Assembly: GCF_017742235.1 (NCBI RefSeq)
Contig: NZ_JAGHKQ010000001.1
Coordinates: 496,001 to 560,000, forward strand
Reading direction: 5' to 3'
DNA: 64,000 bases
Source: Bacillus sp. 165
Lineage (GTDB): Bacteria; Bacillota; Bacilli; Bacillales; Bacillaceae_G
Shown here in pieces: positions 17,910-27,629 of this stretch; position 1 is the first letter of the stretch; each line of letters begins with the position of its first letter. The position numbers and the translations under genes are program-made. The notes beneath the pieces were generated by a model. The model saw nothing but the letters and a program-made list of their open reading frames with translations. It ran no database searches and had not been told where the DNA came from.

Positions 17910-18340
17910 TCCAAACCCCCTCTTTTACGTTTGTCTATGTTCAACATTTACATCTGTTGTATCTATTTCCAATAGACTCCATTAACTACTCCTCTAATAA
18001 ATACGGAACCATAGTATCCATTTTATGTTTTGTCCATCCTTATCTTTCCTAAAAGTTTGCGGTATTCTTTTTATCTTCGTTCTACTCATTTCTTCCTTGT
18101 AATATATAAAATCTATTGCAAAACTACATTCAATAACCTCTGTGGAATCTGTTTAGGTAAAAAGAAAATTATTTCTGGTTTTTCCCCTTTAGAAAGGTTT
18201 TATTATTTAATATAGTTAAATAATTCACGTATACTAAATACATCCCCTTTTTCAACATGTACTTCTTTTTATTAAGATAAAGGACGTACTTTCTATTCCG
18301 CCTTATCAAAATACAGTAAAAATATAAGGAAGTGATATGT
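17910..18340. other. 431-bp intergenic stretch without a gene
   Basis: A/T-rich sequence between divergent genes. Only a short open frame without a ribosome site is present and no strong hairpin or repeat was seen. It should hold the promoters of the GST-like gene and of the MFS gene. Confidence 0.6.
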
Positions 18341-19528
18341 ATGAAATCCAGAAACGGAAAGATTTTGTTCGGCTTGTCTCTTGCTGCCTTTCTTGGACCG
18401 TTTACACAGACTATTTATACACCAAGCTTGCCGGAGGTTGGACATTTTTACGGAGTGAACCAATTTATGGTGAATCTAACAATCTCTTTATATACTTTTA
18501 TTTTGGCGGCTAATCAGTTCTTTATCGGCCCACGAGCGGATACGCGCGGACGAAAAGCCACCTTGCTTCCCGGTCTTCTCATTTTTATGACCGGTTCACT
18601 CATTTGTTTCCTTTCCTCAAATTATTATTTGTTTCTGTTTGGGAGAGCAATGCAGGCGTTTGGTATTACGACAGGCTCCGTCGTAGCAGCGGCTGTAATC
18701 GGGGATATCTATGCTCCGCATGAACGCGGTAAGGCTATGAGCGTGTATCAGACAATGGTGTTTCTTGGTCCTGTTCTCGGTCCTTTGATCGGCAGCTTTA
18801 TTTCTGCTTATACAGATTGGCATGCATCATTTGCGGTCCTTACTATTGGAGCACTATTCGCGTACCTATATAACCGTTTTGTCCTGCATGAAACACTGCC
18901 GAAGGATACTACTTCGAAAAGAATCACAGTTCGGACCTTCATGGACATCTTGACAACTCGTGCCGCGTTTTCGGTTCTGCTGCTTGGTTTTTTCCAATTT
19001 TACGGCTATTATATTTATCTTGTATTCTTGTCTGGTTTGCTGGATGAACTGTTTCATGTGCCCGTAGCTGTGGAAGGGTTATTTTTTGTACCGCTTACGG
19101 CAGGTATTGTGCTGGGCACTATGCTCGGAGGAAAGCTGCAAGCACATATGAAGCACTCTTCCATCTTAGTGTGTTCTGCATACGGTCTTGGATTTGTTGT
19201 TATGCTTTTTGGTGCGTGTTTATATTGGAGTCTTTTGACGATACCAAATTTAAGTTTGTTTCTGCTTAGTTACGGCATACTGCTTGGGGTCAGCTTGCCT
19301 TCTCAATCTACTTTACTTGTTAATTTATTTGTAAAAGAGAAAGGAACCGCAATGGGGGTCTATAACTTTATCCGGTTTACCGGTGCTGCTATCGGACCGC
19401 TCCTTGGGACATCGCTTTATAAGCTCGGCGGTGAAAATGCTTTGTACATGACCTTATCTTTGTTCTTGCTTATCGGAGCTTTCGTCGTACAGCGAAACAG
19501 TCATGTTCCCTTACAAGAGCATGAGTAA
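18341..19528 (+). CDS. MFS drug transporter, Bcr/CflA-like
   Basis: A 395-residue membrane protein with 12 likely transmembrane helices. ATG 18341 follows AAGGAAGTG; a GTG three codons earlier lies inside the ribosome site. The loop motif RADTRGRKATLLPGL between helices 2 and 3 is the MFS signature, and GPVLGPLIGSFIS in helix 5 is motif C of H+-coupled drug exporters of the 12-helix (DHA1) group. It probably exports a toxic small molecule in exchange for protons. It is a single-gene unit with its own terminator. Confidence 0.85.
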   Translation: MKSRNGKILFGLSLAAFLGPFTQTIYTPSLPEVGHFYGVNQFMVNLTISLYTFILAANQFFIGPRADTRGRKATLLPGLLIFMTGSLICFLSSNYYLFLFGRAMQAFGITTGSVVAAAVIGDIYAPHERGKAMSVYQTMVFLGPVLGPLIGSFISAYTDWHASFAVLTIGALFAYLYNRFVLHETLPKDTTSKRITVRTFMDILTTRAAFSVLLLGFFQFYGYYIYLVFLSGLLDELFHVPVAVEGLFFVPLTAGIVLGTMLGGKLQAHMKHSSILVCSAYGLGFVVMLFGACLYWSLLTIPNLSLFLLSYGILLGVSLPSQSTLLVNLFVKEKGTAMGVYNFIRFTGAAIGPLLGTSLYKLGGENALYMTLSLFLLIGAFVVQRNSHVPLQEHE

Positions 19529-19563
19529 AAAAATCCCGCTTCTTTTAGGAAACGGGATTTTTC
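19527..19563 (+). terminator. Terminator of the MFS gene
   Basis: AAAAAATCCCG / CGGGATTTTT hairpin straight after the stop, with a T run. Confidence 0.85.
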
Positions 19564-19674
19564 TAACAAATTTTACTTTCCTATACCGCTATTGTAAATC
19601 GCCTGTATTTTCCTTATAAAATCGGACCATGCTATAATGGATACTGAAATCTAAGAGAAAAGAGGGATATTCCT

Positions 19675-19926
19675 ATGTCCGATGAAGAAATTGTAATTCT
19701 TACAGATGACGAAGGCAATGAACGCGAATTCATTATCGTCGAAACTATGCACGTAGAAGAACAAGAATATGCCATTCTAGTTCCAGCTGACGGCGAAGAA
19801 GGTGACGGCTTCATCATGCGCATCGATGAAGATGAAGAAGGTGAAGAATACTTGGTCGACATCGAAGACGAAGAAGAATGGAAAAAAGTCGTTGCAGCTT
19901 ATGAAAAGCTGGACGAAGAAGCGTAA
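19675..19926 (+). CDS. DUF1292 family protein (YrzB-like)
   Basis: An 83-residue very acidic protein starting at ATG 19675 after AGAGGGA. It matches DUF1292: EEIVILTDDEGNEREFIIVE, a central EYAILVP strand, and EEYLVDIEDEEEWKKV. In Bacillus the relative yrzB lies with yrzL/yrrK in another locus; here it is alone. The function is unknown. Small beta-rich acidic proteins of this type are cytosolic. Confidence 0.85.
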   Translation: MSDEEIVILTDDEGNEREFIIVETMHVEEQEYAILVPADGEEGDGFIMRIDEDEEGEEYLVDIEDEEEWKKVVAAYEKLDEEA

Positions 19927-19980
19927 GACAGCAATACTTATACATATTGCTGTCTAGATAATTAGTAGGATATAAAGTCA

Positions 19981-20027
19981 TCCACCTTTCAAGGTTGTTC
20001 TGACAACATGGAGGTGGATTTTTATTT
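19981..20027 (+). terminator. Terminator downstream of the DUF1292 gene
   Basis: Outer stem TCCACCT / AGGTGGA (19981-19987, 20012-20018) with an inner TTGT/ACAA, followed by TTTTTATTTT. A weaker GACAGCAATA hairpin (19927-19954) lies before it. Confidence 0.8.
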
Positions 20028-20147
20028 TGATAATATATTCAATTTTTATTCTTAAAGAGCATTATCCTTATTATGAATACTAAAAATCAGTCTCCTCTTA
20101 TGAACTCAAATCCATTTTCTAATTGAGACTAAAACAAACCATATAAA

Positions 20148-20175
20148 AAGGAACTGCCCCTTAGGACAATTCCTT
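20148..20175 (-). terminator. Terminator of the aspartokinase gene
   Basis: On the minus strand AAGGAATTGTCC pairs with GGGCAGTTCCTT and is followed by TTTTTA, just past the stop. Confidence 0.75.
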
Positions 20176-20179
20176 GTTC

Positions 20180-21535
20180 TTAATTCTTATTAAAAAACTC
20201 CTCATATAAAGCACGGACCGCTGCTTGCTCATCCGCTCCTTTTACACCGAACATCATGCTGACCTCGGAGGAGCCTTGGTTGATCATTTCGATGTTTACC
20301 TTAGCTTTTGCCAGAGCTGTAGAAGCACGGGATGTTGTGCCTATTTTTGCTTGCATCCCTTGTCCTGCAATCATGATTACAGCCAAGTCATGCTCAAATA
20401 CGACACTGTCCACTGCCAGCTCTTCTTGAATACGCTGAATGATTTGCTCTTCCATTTCCGTAGTCAATTGGTTTTGGCGCAGAATTACAGAAATGTTATC
20501 GATGCCAGAAGGTGTATGCTCGTATGATAAGCCGTAGTCTTCCAGGATATGCAGCAGCTTACGTCCAAAGCCGACTTCTCGGTTCATTAAATATTTGCTG
20601 ACATGAATATTACAGAAGCCACTGTCGCTTGCAATTCCGATGATAGGACCGTTTGTATGCTGGCGCTCGGATACGATTCTCGTACCAGGAGCTTCTGGAT
20701 TGTTTGTGTTTCGAATGTTTACAGGTATGCTGGCGCGAAATGCCGGAATCAATGCTTCATCGTGAAAGACAGCAAAGCCTGCATATGAAAGCTCCCGCAT
20801 TTCTTGATATGTTAACTCTTTAATTTCTTTAGGATTAGGTACAAAATTTGGATTTACACAGTATACTGCGTCTACATCGGTGAAGTTCTCGTATACGTCA
20901 GCTTGGACTCCATTTGCTAGAATAGAGCCGGTGATATCAGAGCCGCCGCGTGAAAAAGTCACAATGTCTCCTTCTTTGGAATAGCCGAAAAATCCTGGGA
21001 AAATTAAGATGCCGGAACGCTCGCGAAGCGCTCGCAAATTATCATACGACTCTGGCAACACTTGAGCGTTACCTGGTTCGTCACTGACGATTAACCCTGC
21101 TTCTTTCGGATTTACATAATAAGCTTCTACCCCTTGCTTATTAAAATATGCTGCAACAAGCTTGGCATTATTGTCTTCGCCGCTTGCCTTGACAGCATCC
21201 ATAAACTTAGCAACGTTGCTTCTGTCACCATGTAAAATCTCAAGCAAATCCATAGAAATGCGATCGATAATATCATGTGAAAGACCAAGGTATTCTGCAA
21301 TCTCTTTATACCTTGCAATTACTGCTTGAAATGCTTCTTTTCCTTCTCCATGCTGTAGGTACTGCTCAGCACATAAAATAAGTAAATCTGTTACCTTTGT
21401 ATCTTCTTTAAATCGTTTTCCTGGAGCGGAAACAACGACTACTTTTCTTGCAGGGTCAGCTATTACAATATTAAACACTTTTTCAATCTGCTCTCCTGAC
21501 GCTAACGAAGTCCCGCCAAACTTTACCACTTTCAC
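20180..21535 (-). CDS. Aspartokinase III-type (YclM/ThrD-like)
   Basis: A 451-residue enzyme that phosphorylates aspartate, the first step to lysine, threonine and methionine. The start is a GTG at 21535, 7 bases after GGGG; it gives VKVVKFGGTSLASG, the usual N-terminus, whereas the longer frame adds 25 unrelated residues. The kinase domain has KFGGTS at 4-9 and FSRGGSDITGSILA near 205. Two ACT domains follow (GFCNIHVSKYL and LAVIMIAGQGMQAKIG). Length and order match the monofunctional YclM branch, which is not made from the internal start used by B. subtilis LysC. No lysine riboswitch was seen in the 200 bases upstream. Confidence 0.88.
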   Translation of the reverse strand: MKVVKFGGTSLASGEQIEKVFNIVIADPARKVVVVSAPGKRFKEDTKVTDLLILCAEQYLQHGEGKEAFQAVIARYKEIAEYLGLSHDIIDRISMDLLEILHGDRSNVAKFMDAVKASGEDNNAKLVAAYFNKQGVEAYYVNPKEAGLIVSDEPGNAQVLPESYDNLRALRERSGILIFPGFFGYSKEGDIVTFSRGGSDITGSILANGVQADVYENFTDVDAVYCVNPNFVPNPKEIKELTYQEMRELSYAGFAVFHDEALIPAFRASIPVNIRNTNNPEAPGTRIVSERQHTNGPIIGIASDSGFCNIHVSKYLMNREVGFGRKLLHILEDYGLSYEHTPSGIDNISVILRQNQLTTEMEEQIIQRIQEELAVDSVVFEHDLAVIMIAGQGMQAKIGTTSRASTALAKAKVNIEMINQGSSEVSMMFGVKGADEQAAVRALYEEFFNKN

Positions 21536-21740
21536 TTCATATCCCCACCAATGCATGTTAAATAGAAAATTTCGAATTTTTTCTGCATAAACAAGCAGTC
21601 TCTCTAACAAAGTTAAAAGTGATCTAGGAAGTTAAGTAGAGGAAGCTGCCCGCAATAGATAAGTTCCACTAAACATTGATTAATTGAACTTTATATAAAT
21701 CTCATTATCTCTCTAATTTTGTCGAGTTGCAATATTTTTC

Positions 21741-22514
21741 TTATAAAAAACGACTGCCTTCGATCGCAAACGAAAATTCATTCTCTGCTTGATCATCACC
21801 GTTGTATGCTCGTTCCATAAATGTGATATTTTGGCGTCCTATAAATATAAGCGCGGACGACCTTGTACCGTAGTGAGGAGTTTCAATAAACAATGGAGAC
21901 AGCTTTTTCTCCCATTCAAACGAAACACCTGTGCTTGGCAAGTCTTCATCCGGTGCCGGCTCTGCCCGCTGGAGACTGGAAAATAGGCATTCCTTCCTAT
22001 TTTCAACAGGATCTTCGAGACATTGTCTGAGTCCTTCTTTTCCTTTTTGTACTTTTGGCCAAGGAGTGTCAAGCAAATGATTACTGATTCCGTACAGCCC
22101 CGGCTGTAACAAATGTATATTGTCTTCAATATTGGAGTAGTAGAAAAGAGAGTTTCTATCACCAACAAGCAGATTAAAGCCTGGATATTCTCTGCGATTT
22201 TGTTGAATATGCTTTACATAGTCTTGCGGCGAGGCTTCGCCTAGTAAAAATTGGCTTACCACCTCTCCGCGGGAGCGCTTATTGCTTGTTATTTCACTTG
22301 GGTCACGGTAATTCGTCAGAGCTGCAAAACGCCCTTGTTTTGTTACGCCCATCCATGTACCCATTTTTTCTAAATCTCTTCCCGCCAGCACATGAGGCGC
22401 ATCTTCCCAAAAATGCGCCCGAGCAGTCGGCCGATTATAAAATTCATCTCGATTAGCCGCCACAATTAAGTCATAGTTTGGGTCTATCTTATATGCAAAA
22501 TTGATTAAACACAT
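21741..22514 (-). CDS. NRDE (TANGO2-like) family protein
   Basis: A 257-residue protein. The ATG at 22514, 7 bases after AGGTG, gives MCLINFAYK, with Cys directly after Met as in this family; the 9-base longer frame begins with GTG inside the ribosome site. The name motif NRDE is at about 22-25 (LIVAANRDEFYNRP), and MGTWMGVTKQGRFAALTNYR follows. These proteins have an Ntn-hydrolase-like layout with the N-terminal Cys as a possible nucleophile. The substrate is not known; roles in haem handling are proposed for relatives. It ends about 200 bp before the aspartokinase. Confidence 0.85.
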   Translation of the reverse strand: MCLINFAYKIDPNYDLIVAANRDEFYNRPTARAHFWEDAPHVLAGRDLEKMGTWMGVTKQGRFAALTNYRDPSEITSNKRSRGEVVSQFLLGEASPQDYVKHIQQNRREYPGFNLLVGDRNSLFYYSNIEDNIHLLQPGLYGISNHLLDTPWPKVQKGKEGLRQCLEDPVENRKECLFSSLQRAEPAPDEDLPSTGVSFEWEKKLSPLFIETPHYGTRSSALIFIGRQNITFMERAYNGDDQAENEFSFAIEGSRFL

Positions 22515-22537
22515 ATCTTTCACCTATCTTATATTAG

Positions 22538-23455
22538 CTATTCAAACAATCCCATACTTAAATACCGCTCTCCTGTATCTGGTGCGATACATACTATCTT
22601 TTTGCCGGCTCCTAATCGTTTTGCAATCGTGATGGCTGCGTACACTGATGCACCTGATGACGGTCCAACTAAAATACCTTCTTGTTTCGCCAAAGCTTTC
22701 ATCGTTTCTAGTGCTTCTTCATCAGCAATTTGAATAATTTCGTCGTACACATTCGGATTTAAGTTTTTTGGAATAAACCCTGGGCTTGTCCCAACCAACT
22801 TATGCGGCCCAGGCTTCCCCCCTGATAAAACGGGCGAGCCTTTCGGTTCCACCACAGCGATATATAAATTTGGCAGCTTTTCTTTTAATGTTTCTCCCGT
22901 TCCAGTTATCGTTCCCCCTGTTCCGGCAGTAGCAACAAATGCATCCAGCTGCCCATTCATTTGCTTATAAATTTCTACAGCTGTCGTGATGCGGTGTATA
23001 TCAGGATTCGCTTTATTTTCAAATTGCTGAGGGATAAAGCTGCCTGGAATCTGCTTGTGCAGTTCCATTGCTTTTGCGATAGCACCCGGCATCCGCTCTG
23101 CAGCAGGTGTCAATACTACTTCTGCTCCATATGCTTTTAAAAGATTGATACGTTCTTTTGACATATTGTCCGGCATAATCAGAATCGCTTTATACCCTTT
23201 AGCTGCAGCATTCATAGCTAAGCCGATACCTGTGTTTCCACTTGTCGGTTCAATAATTGTATCTCCTGGGCTGATCATTCCTTGTTCCTCAGCCATTCTG
23301 ATTAAGTTATAAGCTGCACGGTCCTTTACACTGCGGGACGGATTGAACATTTCTAATTTAACGAACACATCTGCCGCACCGGCCGGAACGATTTTTTGCA
23401 ACTGTACAACTGGAGTATTACCGATCAATTGTGTCATATTTTCGTATACAGTCAT
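22538..23455 (-). CDS. cysK: Cysteine synthase (O-acetylserine sulfhydrylase)
   Basis: A 305-residue PLP enzyme making cysteine from O-acetylserine and sulfide. ATG 23455 (MTVYENMTQLIGNTPVV) follows AGTAGGTGG at good spacing; the GTG three codons earlier lies in that site. The PLP lysine is in NPSRSVKDRAAYNL, the substrate loop is EPTSGNTGIGLAM, and the phosphate-binding glycines are in ATAGTGGTITGTGE. GPSSGASVYAAI near the end is also typical. Bacillus has several paralogues, so it may be the CysK or the YtkP-type enzyme; no cym or CysB site was identified. Confidence 0.9.
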   Translation of the reverse strand: MTVYENMTQLIGNTPVVQLQKIVPAGAADVFVKLEMFNPSRSVKDRAAYNLIRMAEEQGMISPGDTIIEPTSGNTGIGLAMNAAAKGYKAILIMPDNMSKERINLLKAYGAEVVLTPAAERMPGAIAKAMELHKQIPGSFIPQQFENKANPDIHRITTAVEIYKQMNGQLDAFVATAGTGGTITGTGETLKEKLPNLYIAVVEPKGSPVLSGGKPGPHKLVGTSPGFIPKNLNPNVYDEIIQIADEEALETMKALAKQEGILVGPSSGASVYAAITIAKRLGAGKKIVCIAPDTGERYLSMGLFE

Positions 23456-23488
23456 TTCTTCCACCTACTTCTTTTTTATCATTATAAC

Positions 23489-23516
23489 AACACCGCTCAG
23501 GAAACTGAACGGTGTT
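23489..23516 (-). terminator. Hairpin between the Fsr-like transporter and cysK
   Basis: AACACCG / CGGTGTT outer stem with a CAG/CTG inner stem. It follows the transporter stop on the minus strand, with TTGTTATAA after it. Likely a terminator. Confidence 0.65.
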
Positions 23517-23529
23517 GCATTTTTCTTTA

Positions 23530-24735
23530 TTATTTTACACGGTCATTCGGTAAAAGCCATGATGTAACCCCTAAAAGAGGCAGGAAGCTACAAAATACCA
23601 TGATAAATTGTAAGCTGTAGATATCAGCTAGCTTCCCAAGAATAACTGCCCCAAGTGCACCCATTCCAAATGCTAGACCGACAATTAATCCAGACACCAT
23701 TCCTACTTTTCCTGGGAGCAGCTCCTGTGCGTATACCACGATAACACTGAAGCTGCTGGAGCTAATAAAACCAATACAAATAAATAGCGGTACAACCCAT
23801 ATGAGTGAAACATGCGGTAAAAACAGCGCTAATGGTGCCGAACCAAGCAAAGAGAACGCGATGATATTCTTTTTCCCGAAGCGATCCGCCAATGGCCCGC
23901 CGCAGAAGGTTCCAAGTACCCCGGCAATCATAAATGCAAATACGTAAAACTGTGCGTTTTTTATCGATAAACCATAATGATCAATTAAATAAAACTGATA
24001 AAAGTTGCTGATTCCGGCACCATACCAAGAACGAGCAAATGTAATAAAAATAAGAAGAACGATAGCAAATTTCACTTTACTGCTGATTGCTTCAGTTCCG
24101 CCGGCTTGCGCAGCTCGTTTTTTTACACGCGCCATTCTGCCAGCAAGCTCTGCTTTGTACCAGGTAGAAACATAGAGTAATAACAAAATTCCGATTCCTG
24201 CAAGAATGGTAAACCAAGCCGCACCCATTTGGCCGAGAGGAACAAAAATAAGTGCTGTAAAAATAGGAGCAAGCGAGTTTCCCGTATTTCCGCCTACTTG
24301 GTAAATCGCTTGTGACAATCCTCGTTTGGAACCTGCAGCCATATAAGCAACCCTGGCACCTTCCGGATGAAAAACAGCGGATCCGAGTCCAATAAATAAA
24401 ACGGACAGCACTACAACATAAAAATTCGGAGCGAATGCTAATCCAAGCATCCCAAGTAAGCTTGAGAACATCCCCATCGGTAACAAAAATGGTGATGGCT
24501 TCTTATCCGAATATGTTCCGAATACTGGCTGCATAATGGACGATGTCATGTTCAGTGCAAAGGCAATCCATCCTACTTGCGTATAAGAAAGATTCATAGA
24601 TCTCTCTAAAATCGGAAAAATTGCCGGTACGACTGCCTGCATCGAGTCATTTAATAAATGACCCAAGCTGATGGCGAATAAAATGCGGTATACCGTCGGT
24701 GCGGCCATAGTGTTTTGTTTCGCAGCTGCCTGCAT
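23530..24735 (-). CDS. MFS transporter, fosmidomycin-resistance (Fsr) type
   Basis: A 401-residue 12-helix transporter starting at ATG 24735 after AAGGGACGA. The first helix motif LGHLLNDSMQAVVPAIFPIL and the stretch GLGSAVFHPEGARVAYMAAG are hallmarks of the Fsr family, as is QAIYQVGGNTGNSLAPIF. Family members export fosmidomycin and related compounds in exchange for protons. It precedes cysK in the same direction, but a hairpin separates them. Confidence 0.88.
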   Translation of the reverse strand: MQAAAKQNTMAAPTVYRILFAISLGHLLNDSMQAVVPAIFPILERSMNLSYTQVGWIAFALNMTSSIMQPVFGTYSDKKPSPFLLPMGMFSSLLGMLGLAFAPNFYVVVLSVLFIGLGSAVFHPEGARVAYMAAGSKRGLSQAIYQVGGNTGNSLAPIFTALIFVPLGQMGAAWFTILAGIGILLLLYVSTWYKAELAGRMARVKKRAAQAGGTEAISSKVKFAIVLLIFITFARSWYGAGISNFYQFYLIDHYGLSIKNAQFYVFAFMIAGVLGTFCGGPLADRFGKKNIIAFSLLGSAPLALFLPHVSLIWVVPLFICIGFISSSSFSVIVVYAQELLPGKVGMVSGLIVGLAFGMGALGAVILGKLADIYSLQFIMVFCSFLPLLGVTSWLLPNDRVK

Positions 24736-24892
24736 TTTTCTTCGTCCCTTCTTTAATAGTTAACAATATAAAATAAAAATCCGTTTTCTGATGTACTTTT
24801 CAAACAATTAATATTGTATACCTGGTTTTCATCTTTTTCCAGCTATATATACTGACAAAATAGGATATGTTGAAGGTGCTTCAGCCCGTCCC

Positions 24893-25411
24893 TTATTTAA
24901 GCTGTTTACTTGCATTTCGCAGCCGAATCATGGAAAACCCTACAGTAGAATTTAAAATTGCTTCCCGTAATCTCCAAAGGCTTGGTGTAATCCTCAATTC
25001 CACATTAGATTTTGCCAAACTGTACAATAAATCTCCTACTGGTTTGACAGATAAAGGCACGACTGCTGCGCTAGAAACATAATAGCCGGCATTTTCATCT
25101 ATGCACTCAAATGTATGTGACGGTAATTCATAGACATATAGCTTTGTTTCTCGAATGTTCTTCAGCCAACTGCTTTCTACAGCAATAATTCGCTCTGCAA
25201 ATGTCTGACTAAAAAACCGTTCTCTATCTTCTATACTTGTTTCTAAGGCAGGCCAATATGCAATCCGTGGACAATCCCTCGGAAAATAATAATGCGGAGC
25301 ATGCTCCTCATCAATCCCCCAGACATATGCTTTTTCATCTGTATTCATTTTTGTAATACGCGGTTCAACATATGTAATATCAGGGGTTTCACTAAAATGA
25401 AACAGTTTCAT
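24893..25411 (-). CDS. DUF6886 family protein
   Basis: A 172-residue protein starting at ATG 25411 after AGAGGAA. It opens with MKLFHFSETPDITYVEPRI and has AYVWGIDEEHAPHYYFPRD followed by CPRIAYW, the conserved core of this Bacillus family (DUF6886 as I recall it). The N-terminal HFSE and the later YFPRDCPR suggest an ADP-ribosyl/phosphotransferase-like or RES-like fold, but no function is known. It is a single gene. Confidence 0.75.
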   Translation of the reverse strand: MKLFHFSETPDITYVEPRITKMNTDEKAYVWGIDEEHAPHYYFPRDCPRIAYWPALETSIEDRERFFSQTFAERIIAVESSWLKNIRETKLYVYELPSHTFECIDENAGYYVSSAAVVPLSVKPVGDLLYSLAKSNVELRITPSLWRLREAILNSTVGFSMIRLRNASKQLK

Positions 25412-25605
25412 ATATGTATTCCTCTTCTCTATATAAAGTTAATCCATTCTTTATTTTATTTCTGTTTCCTTCCTAACTAATAAGATAAAACTCTTAGCTC
25501 TTTAAAATCTATGTTTAATATTTCGTTAAAAATGTAATTAAAGGTTTTTTCTACCATCTAGGTTCATTTATAATAGTAGAAAAACTAGGAATCGAAGGTG
25601 ATACT

Positions 25606-26712
25606 ATGCCTCAATCAAGATGGTTTCGATTTGGCTACGGCATTTTGCTTATTTTTCTTATTATATGGGTAGGAACTAAGATTAGCTTTGTTTTTCAGCC
25701 GGTATTCGTACTCGTTCAAACTCTCTTTTTTCCGTTTTTATTAGCAGGTGTGCTCTTTTATGTGCTTAGGCCGTTAGTTCTTTATTTAGAATCAAAAAAG
25801 CTGCCGCGTGCCGTTTCCATTTTACTCATTTACATAGCAGCAGGGGGAATAGTCACATTGCTTGTGTACTTATTAGGACCTATTTTGCAACGCCAAGTGA
25901 ACAGCTTAGTGCAAAACTCTCCAGCTATTATTGAATCAGTTCGGCAAAAGATCTTTGAATTGCAGCAAAACCCTTGGTTCAACCGCTTTCCAAAAGGAAC
26001 AAATATGAATCTAGAAACGATTTTCGACAACGTTTCGAGTCAGTTATCCAATACCTTATCCATTATAGGGATGAACATTGTAAATTTTATTGCGTTCATC
26101 GCAAACATTATTACAATCTTTGTTACCGTTCCGTTCATTCTCTTTTATATGCTGAAGGAAGGCGAGAAAGCCCCTCAACAAATTTTACGCTTGCTTGCTC
26201 CGATGCAACGAAAAAACGGCAAAAAGATACTTGGCGATTTAGACATTGCACTTAGCTCATATATTCAAGGACAGGTTCTTGTGAGCGTTTGTGTGGGGAT
26301 TATGCTGTATATCGGATACCTAATTATCGGCATCGATTATTCTCTTATTTTAGCAATTGTTGCTATGTTTACAAACGTAATTCCGTTTCTAGGCCCTGTT
26401 ATTGCCATCATTCCGGCATTGGTTGTTGCGATGCTTGATTCACCGTTTATGATTGTAAAAGTACTGATAGTCATGGTTATTGCCCAGCAGATTGAAGGAA
26501 ACATTATTTCCCCGCAAATTATGAGAAAACAGTTGGCTATTCATCCGTTAACCATCATTTCTCTATTGCTTGTGGCTGGCAGCCTTGGCGGTGTACTTGG
26601 TCTAATTTTAGCAGTACCAGTGTATGCGGTAGTAAAAGTCATCGTACAGCACATCTACCGTTTATGGAGATTGCGCAGAAAACAAGAAACAAAAGAAAAT
26701 ATTCTTCCGTAA
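25606..26712 (+). CDS. AI-2E/PerM family permease
   Basis: A 368-residue membrane protein with about 8 transmembrane segments. Paired N-terminal helices (FPFLLAGVLFYVLRPLVLYL) are followed by a soluble helical region (residues 85-145) and then the conserved C-terminal helices with NVIPFLGPVIAIIPALVVA and EGNIISPQIMRKQLAIHPL, the signature of the UPF0118/PerM family. Members have been linked to AI-2 export and to Na+/H+ exchange; which applies here is unknown. The charged C-terminal tail is cytosolic. A strong terminator follows. Confidence 0.88.
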   Translation: MPQSRWFRFGYGILLIFLIIWVGTKISFVFQPVFVLVQTLFFPFLLAGVLFYVLRPLVLYLESKKLPRAVSILLIYIAAGGIVTLLVYLLGPILQRQVNSLVQNSPAIIESVRQKIFELQQNPWFNRFPKGTNMNLETIFDNVSSQLSNTLSIIGMNIVNFIAFIANIITIFVTVPFILFYMLKEGEKAPQQILRLLAPMQRKNGKKILGDLDIALSSYIQGQVLVSVCVGIMLYIGYLIIGIDYSLILAIVAMFTNVIPFLGPVIAIIPALVVAMLDSPFMIVKVLIVMVIAQQIEGNIISPQIMRKQLAIHPLTIISLLLVAGSLGGVLGLILAVPVYAVVKVIVQHIYRLWRLRRKQETKENILP

Positions 26713-26713
26713 G

Positions 26714-26755
26714 AAAAGATCCTCTCACTTCCGACTGTGGGAGGATCTTTTCTTT
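26714..26755 (+). terminator. Terminator of the PerM-type permease
   Basis: AAAAGATCCTC / GAGGATCTTTT hairpin right after the stop, then TCTTT. Confidence 0.85.
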
Positions 26756-26814
26756 AACTTAGTTTTTCAGTTCAGCTTCTTCCATTCTAGGTTTTCTTCT
26801 ATCGATGAGGCACC

Positions 26815-27618
26815 TTATGCCCTTGTAATAGTGTGCTTCCCGCCATATGTGCTCTCCCTTTTATCTATTGGCCTTTCTTTCACATAAGCTACTAAAATAA
26901 AGCTGACGATTACCAGCAAAAACCACGAACTGATTTTGCCCATATGAACAACTTCCCACTGCATCGATTGATTTGGATATTGCCAAGCTCCAAAAAATGT
27001 AGCAATATTTTCGGCAATCCAGATAAAAAATCCAATTAAGAAAAAAGATACAATCAGCGGCATTCGATAACGATACTTTCCAATTTGAAATGAAACCGTG
27101 CATGTAAAATAAACAACGAATAACAGGAAAACTAAGACCCAGCGAAAGTCATATACATAATGATGTGTAAAGAAATTTGCATAAATGCAAATGCCTACTA
27201 TCAATGAGATAAGTAAATTCGGGTAGTTTATCAAGAAGAGCTGCATCCTTTTCCATGCTTGACACATATAACTGGCTACGCTCGCATACATAAACCCGCT
27301 ATAGAGCGGGACTCCCAAACACTTCGCATAAGCTTCCTCGGGATAAGACCATGACCCTGCATGCACTTTAAATATCTCTAAACCAAGACCTATTATATGA
27401 AATAAACAAATCACCTTCAATTCCTGCTTCGTTTCATATCCAGTCAGCAGAAGCAGGAATTGAAGGAGAATACACGCTAATAAGATAAAATCATATCTGG
27501 GCAAGTAAGGAATAGAAATTACCTTTGAGAGAGCAAGGGTGCCAAAAATAAACACCGGAAACAAACAAGACAAAGCTTGCTGATATGCAAACCTCCATAG
27601 CTGACGAATAAAAAACAA
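26815..27618 (-). CDS. DUF817 integral membrane protein
   Basis: A 267-residue protein with about 8 hydrophobic helices. I take the TTG at 27618 as start: it lies 6 bases after TAGGAGGA, giving LFFIRQLWRFAYQQ; the longer frame starts before that ribosome site and overlaps the small gene upstream. The DUF817 core is seen in GLGLEIFKVHAGSWSYPEEA and PLYSGFMYASVASYMCQAWK, and in IAENIATFFGAWQYPNQ. The two PE/Q-containing Trp motifs are the conserved marks of the family. Its function is unknown. Confidence 0.85.
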   Translation of the reverse strand: MFFIRQLWRFAYQQALSCLFPVFIFGTLALSKVISIPYLPRYDFILLACILLQFLLLLTGYETKQELKVICLFHIIGLGLEIFKVHAGSWSYPEEAYAKCLGVPLYSGFMYASVASYMCQAWKRMQLFLINYPNLLISLIVGICIYANFFTHHYVYDFRWVLVFLLFVVYFTCTVSFQIGKYRYRMPLIVSFFLIGFFIWIAENIATFFGAWQYPNQSMQWEVVHMGKISSWFLLVIVSFILVAYVKERPIDKRESTYGGKHTITRA

Positions 27619-27629
27619 AGTATCTCCTC

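Noticed and set aside
21536..21740. Lysine riboswitch ahead of the aspartokinase
   Set aside because: No L-box core was recognised in the 200-base gap, and the YclM-type enzyme is not known to need one.
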